NCBI GenBank assembly: GCA_050952065.1
Contig: JBMNKF010000001.1
Location: 310,001-374,000 of the forward strand
DNA: 64,000 nt
Direction: 5' to 3'
DNA from: JAXGZG01 sp050952065
Lineage (GTDB): Bacteria; Bacillota; Sulfobacillia; Fermentithermobacillales; Fermentithermobacillaceae
Position numbers and translations under genes: made by a program. Within the stretch, counting starts at the first letter, position 1. Every line of letters starts with the position of its first letter. The notes under the pieces were generated by a model, which worked only from the letters and a program-made list of their open reading frames with translations, made no database searches and was not told where the DNA came from. Of the stretch, positions 61,197-64,000 are shown piece by piece.

Positions 61197-62219
61197 TTGT
61201 TCTCTCGGCGCCAAGGTACATCCACTGTTGTCTTTGAGGAGATGCCCTTCATCCTTTCTGTGGGCTCAGTGGTTGGGCCCAGGGAGGGTATGGGTCCTCT
61301 TGGACCTCTTTTTGACCTGGTATACGACAATACTCTGGCCGGCGAAACCTCCTGGGAGAAGGGGGAATCCAGGATGCTCAGGCAGGCTCTGGAGTTGTCT
61401 TTGGCCAAGGCCCGTCTTACAGATACTGATATCGACTTCCTTTTGGCAGGTGACCTATTGAACCAGATAGTGTCGTCGACCTTCATGGCCAGGAACCACC
61501 ACATACCCTTCATCGGATTGTACGGGGCGTGCGCCACAATGGCTTTGGGGTTCTGCCTTGCGTCAATGCTAGTAGAAGGAGGGTTTGCCCGGCGGGCGGC
61601 GGTGGCTTCCTCAAGCCATCACGACACCGCTGAAAGGCAGTACCGGTACCCAGCAGAGTACGGGAGCCAGAGAGTCCCAACTAGCCAGTGGACGGTGACG
61701 GGCGCCGGCGCGGCCGTGGTGTCCCGCGAAGGGCCTGGCCCCAGGATCGAAGCCATCACTGTGGGGCGGGTTCAAGACCTGGGGATCACGGATGCCAACG
61801 ACATGGGATCGGCTATGGCCCCCGCATTCGCAGATACTGTGTGGAGGCACCTTTCTGATACGGCAAGACGACCAGAAGACTATGATCTTATTCTGTCGGG
61901 TGATCTGGGTAGAGTTGGCAGTCAAGTGGCACGCCACCTCTTGCAGGGCAAGTCCATCGATCTGGTGGGAGTGCATCAAGATGCGGGGTTGTTAATCTAT
62001 GGAGACGACCCCGACATCTGTTCGGGAGCGTCGGGTTGTGGTTGTTTTGCATCTGTCTTCGCGGCCAAGACGTGGCCGGAACTTGTGAGCGGCAAGATCA
62101 AGCGGGTTCTGGCGGTTGCCACGGGTGCTCTCCATAGCCCCACAACCTGTCAACAGGGCGAGTCTATACCTTCAGTTGCCCACGCTGTGTCCATCGTCGG
62201 AAACGTCAACGGGAAGTAG
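61197..62219 (+). CDS. spoVAD: Stage V sporulation protein AD
   Basis: SpoVAD has a thiolase-like fold and binds dipicolinic acid. The 340-residue product shows GPLGPLFDLVYDNTLAGE, NHHIPFIGLYGACATMALG, SSHHDTAERQYRYPAEYGSQR and PEDYDLILSGDLGRVG, all typical. TTG 61197 is used, behind GGGGAGGACC. It is directly followed by spoVAE. Confidence 0.95.
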   Translation: MFSRRQGTSTVVFEEMPFILSVGSVVGPREGMGPLGPLFDLVYDNTLAGETSWEKGESRMLRQALELSLAKARLTDTDIDFLLAGDLLNQIVSSTFMARNHHIPFIGLYGACATMALGFCLASMLVEGGFARRAAVASSSHHDTAERQYRYPAEYGSQRVPTSQWTVTGAGAAVVSREGPGPRIEAITVGRVQDLGITDANDMGSAMAPAFADTVWRHLSDTARRPEDYDLILSGDLGRVGSQVARHLLQGKSIDLVGVHQDAGLLIYGDDPDICSGASGCGCFASVFAAKTWPELVSGKIKRVLAVATGALHSPTTCQQGESIPSVAHAVSIVGNVNGK

Positions 62220-62579
62220 GTGACTCTGGTGACTTTGGTCTGGGCGTTTGTTGTGGGAGGAACGTTGTGTGCCATAGCTCAGGTGTTTCTCGATAGCACC
62301 AAGGCTAACCCGGCTCTGGTGATGGTCTCGTCGGTGAGCGTGGGAGCCATTCTGTCAGGGCTGGGCTTGTATGGGCCTCTGATCAAGCTGGGCGGAGCAG
62401 GCGCCACCATACCTCTACTAGGCTTTGGTCACACTCTGGTCACCGGGATGGTGGAGGATGCCCAGAGGGTGGGGCTATTCGGGATTCTCACGGGGGGATT
62501 TCGCGCCGCTTCGTCGGCCCTCATGGCAGCCATAGTTTTCGGGCATATCATGGCGGTGCTGTTCAACCCCAAGGGGTAG
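62220..62579 (+). CDS. spoVAE: Stage V sporulation protein AE
   Basis: The 119-residue membrane protein has four helices (VWAFVVGGTLCAIAQVFL, LVMVSSVSVGAILSGLGLYG, PLLGFGHTLVTGMVEDA, AASSALMAAIVFGHIMAVL), the SpoVAE type. GTG 62220 begins right after the spoVAD stop; GTG 62229 is an alternative. No spoVAA or spoVAB is present nearby, as in clostridia. Confidence 0.93.
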   Translation: MTLVTLVWAFVVGGTLCAIAQVFLDSTKANPALVMVSSVSVGAILSGLGLYGPLIKLGGAGATIPLLGFGHTLVTGMVEDAQRVGLFGILTGGFRAASSALMAAIVFGHIMAVLFNPKG

Positions 62580-62645
62580 AGGACAAATCTGTCTGTGATC
62601 GTGTAGACTAATCGTGTCGCAAAGAGAAACCGGAGTGAAAGGCCC

Positions 62646-63851
62646 ATGTTGAAGTCGGGTCCCACAAGAAAGACAGAGACAATACTACTTCTTCTTGCTG
62701 TAGCCGGCATTGTTCTTGGCGGATTGCTTACGGTCAAGGACACTCGCATCGGGGGCGTTACTTTTCGTCCGTGGAGTTCTGTCATCCCCCCGGTGACTCA
62801 CCTTCAAGAGGACGACTGGCGGATTCAAGATGAGTTGAACACCATCAACGTGTTTGAAGTGGCCAAACACGGCGTCGTTATGGTCTCAACCGAGCGTCTG
62901 GGTCCCGGAGGATCTGGCATAGCGACAAGAGGTAACGGATCCGGATTCTTCATAAACGACGAGGGTTACCTAGTTACCAACCACCACGTCGTTGACGGGT
63001 GTGACACCATTACGGTCCACACCTATCGAGGCTATCCGTACCCTGCCACCATCGTGGGGACCGACCGTCTAACAGACTTGGCCTTGCTCAAAGTCACTAT
63101 ACCAAAATACGAAATAACGGCTCTTCCCTTCGCCGACTACAGTCTGGTTAGGGTTGGGCAAAAGGCCATCGTAGTAGGGAGTCCTCTTGCCACCGGTTCC
63201 AGTCTTGGGCTAGACCGTTCTCCCACCGTGACTACGGGCATCATCAGCGCCATTGACAGATCACTTCCGGTCCAGAGTCTCACTAGGCCCGGGGTCAACG
63301 ACTATACCATAGAGAATCTAATTCAAACCGACGCGGCAGTAAACCCAGGTAATAGCGGTGGGCCGCTCTTGAATTCGTCGGGAGAAATCGTAGGGGTTGT
63401 GACTGCTATCATAGACTCGGCCACAGGCATAGGCTTCGCCATCCCTTCAAACGTAGTTCAAGAGGTTATTCCCGAGATCATGAGGAATGGTGAAGTCAAG
63501 AGAGCCTTCATGGGCGTGGCTTATCAACCGCTTGACGAGATCGCTAAAGCGATAGGAGAAGCCTTTGAGGAATTGGGACTACCCACCAGGGAAGGTGCTT
63601 TGATCACCGATGTTGACCCGGGAGGGCCTGCTGACAAGGCGGGGCTTGTGGGGGGCAGTCGCAAAGTGACGGTCCGCGGGCAAGACGTAATGCTGGGCGG
63701 AGACATTATCATAGCTATAGACGAAACTAAGATACAGGGCTCGAACCTGACCAGAGAAATCCTCAAGTACAAGCCAGGCGACGAAGTGCAGATAGAGGTG
63801 CTTCGCGAGGGCAGGAAGCTACAGATGACCCTTGTGCTGGGTTCCAGGTAG
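62646..63851 (+). CDS. HtrA/DegP-type serine protease with PDZ domain
   Basis: The 401-residue protein has an N-terminal membrane anchor (ILLLLAVAGIVLGGLL). The trypsin-like domain carries His114 (TNHHVVDG), Asp144 (LTDLALLKV) and Ser236 (NPGNSGGPL). A C-terminal PDZ domain follows (GALITDVDPGGPADKAG, LGGDIIIAIDETKI). It probably degrades misfolded envelope proteins. AACCGGAGTG lies 12-14 bases before the ATG. Confidence 0.94.
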   Translation: MLKSGPTRKTETILLLLAVAGIVLGGLLTVKDTRIGGVTFRPWSSVIPPVTHLQEDDWRIQDELNTINVFEVAKHGVVMVSTERLGPGGSGIATRGNGSGFFINDEGYLVTNHHVVDGCDTITVHTYRGYPYPATIVGTDRLTDLALLKVTIPKYEITALPFADYSLVRVGQKAIVVGSPLATGSSLGLDRSPTVTTGIISAIDRSLPVQSLTRPGVNDYTIENLIQTDAAVNPGNSGGPLLNSSGEIVGVVTAIIDSATGIGFAIPSNVVQEVIPEIMRNGEVKRAFMGVAYQPLDEIAKAIGEAFEELGLPTREGALITDVDPGGPADKAGLVGGSRKVTVRGQDVMLGGDIIIAIDETKIQGSNLTREILKYKPGDEVQIEVLREGRKLQMTLVLGSR

Positions 63852-63872
63852 AATTGCGGGGGAGGCAAAACC

Positions 63873-64000
63873 GTGCCCGACAAGTTGCAGTTGATTCTAA
63901 GGATACCCGGGATTCTTCTGGCCATAAGCGTACACGAGTACGCTCACGCCAGAGCTGCCTACACCTTGGGCGACGATACGGCTATGTTAGAGGGCCGGAT
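63873..64000 (+). CDS. Site-2 protease family (M50) protein, N-terminal part
   Basis: Only the first 42 codons are in the window. GTG 63873 follows GGGGGAGGCAAAACC. The fragment contains the zinc-binding HExxH as HEYAH, in the first helix (IPGILLAISVHEYAHARAAY), and GDDTAMLEGR, as in bacterial M50 peptidases. It could be a housekeeping rhomboid-like/FtsH-type membrane protease or a SpoIVFB-like enzyme; the rest is needed to tell. Confidence 0.85.
   Translation, partial: MPDKLQLILRIPGILLAISVHEYAHARAAYTLGDDTAMLEGR

Overview
The window is chromosomal DNA of an endospore-forming, probably anaerobic and thermophilic or otherwise extremophilic member of the Firmicutes (Bacillota). The evidence is a dense set of sporulation genes (spoIIIAA-AH, spoIVB, spo0A, spoIIM, dacF, spoIIAA-spoIIAB-sigF, spoVAC-AD-AE). 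Energy genes are ferredoxin-based (an NfnAB-like pair and a VorDBAC-type 2-oxoacid oxidoreductase). An OLE RNA with its partner oapA is present, and many genes start with GTG or TTG behind strong GGAGG sites. No rRNA, tRNA, CRISPR array or transposase was seen.

Layout. (1) 1-1337: end of an Xaa-Pro peptidase gene, efp and a CD1247-type acidic zinc-ribbon protein, which is the usual left flank of spoIIIA. (2) About 1338-27900: an accessory block between that flank and spoIIIAA. It holds an MMPL exporter with a large GLUG-repeat surface protein (frameshifted), a flavin-binding oxidoreductase-like protein, a frameshifted ogt, urocanate hydratase, an MFS exporter, an amidohydrolase, an unassigned four-gene membrane cluster behind 62-bp tandem repeats, a dipeptide epimerase, a MacB-like ABC exporter, two GNATs, a ThpR-GrpB fusion, a beta-propeller lipoprotein and a MATE exporter. 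Several short tandem repeats occur here and nowhere else in the window, apart from one set at the 5' end of spoIIIAE. (3) 28009-34681: the full spoIIIA operon, then an Asp23/AmaP/DUF2273 envelope-stress cluster with its own sigma-A promoter. (4) 34678-46228: nusB, NfnAB-like genes, xseAB, ispA, the OLE RNA gene with its own promoter, oapA, dxs, nadK, argR, recN. (5) 46339-55963: spoIVB, spo0A, a PAS/sigma-54 activator, and a sigma-54-controlled operon for branched-chain amino-acid oxidation (leucine dehydrogenase plus 2-ketoisovalerate:ferredoxin oxidoreductase). (6) 56033-62579: spoIIM, xerD, dacF, spoIIA operon, spoVAC-AD-AE. (7) 62646-64000: an HtrA protease and the start of a site-2 protease.

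The backbone order closely follows the Bacillus subtilis yqhT-efp-spoIIIA-...-recN-spoIVB-spo0A-...-bkdR-bcd and spoIIM-xerD-dacF-spoIIA-spoVA arrangement, so the inserted or replaced pieces stand out. Examples are the 26-kb block, NfnAB where folD usually sits, and a ferredoxin-dependent Vor complex in place of the Bkd dehydrogenase. The most striking non-protein feature is the OLE RNA at about 40036-40560. Three genes (GLUG protein, ogt, amaP) are each broken by a single-base indel in or beside a short homopolymer, which suggests either decay or base-calling errors.
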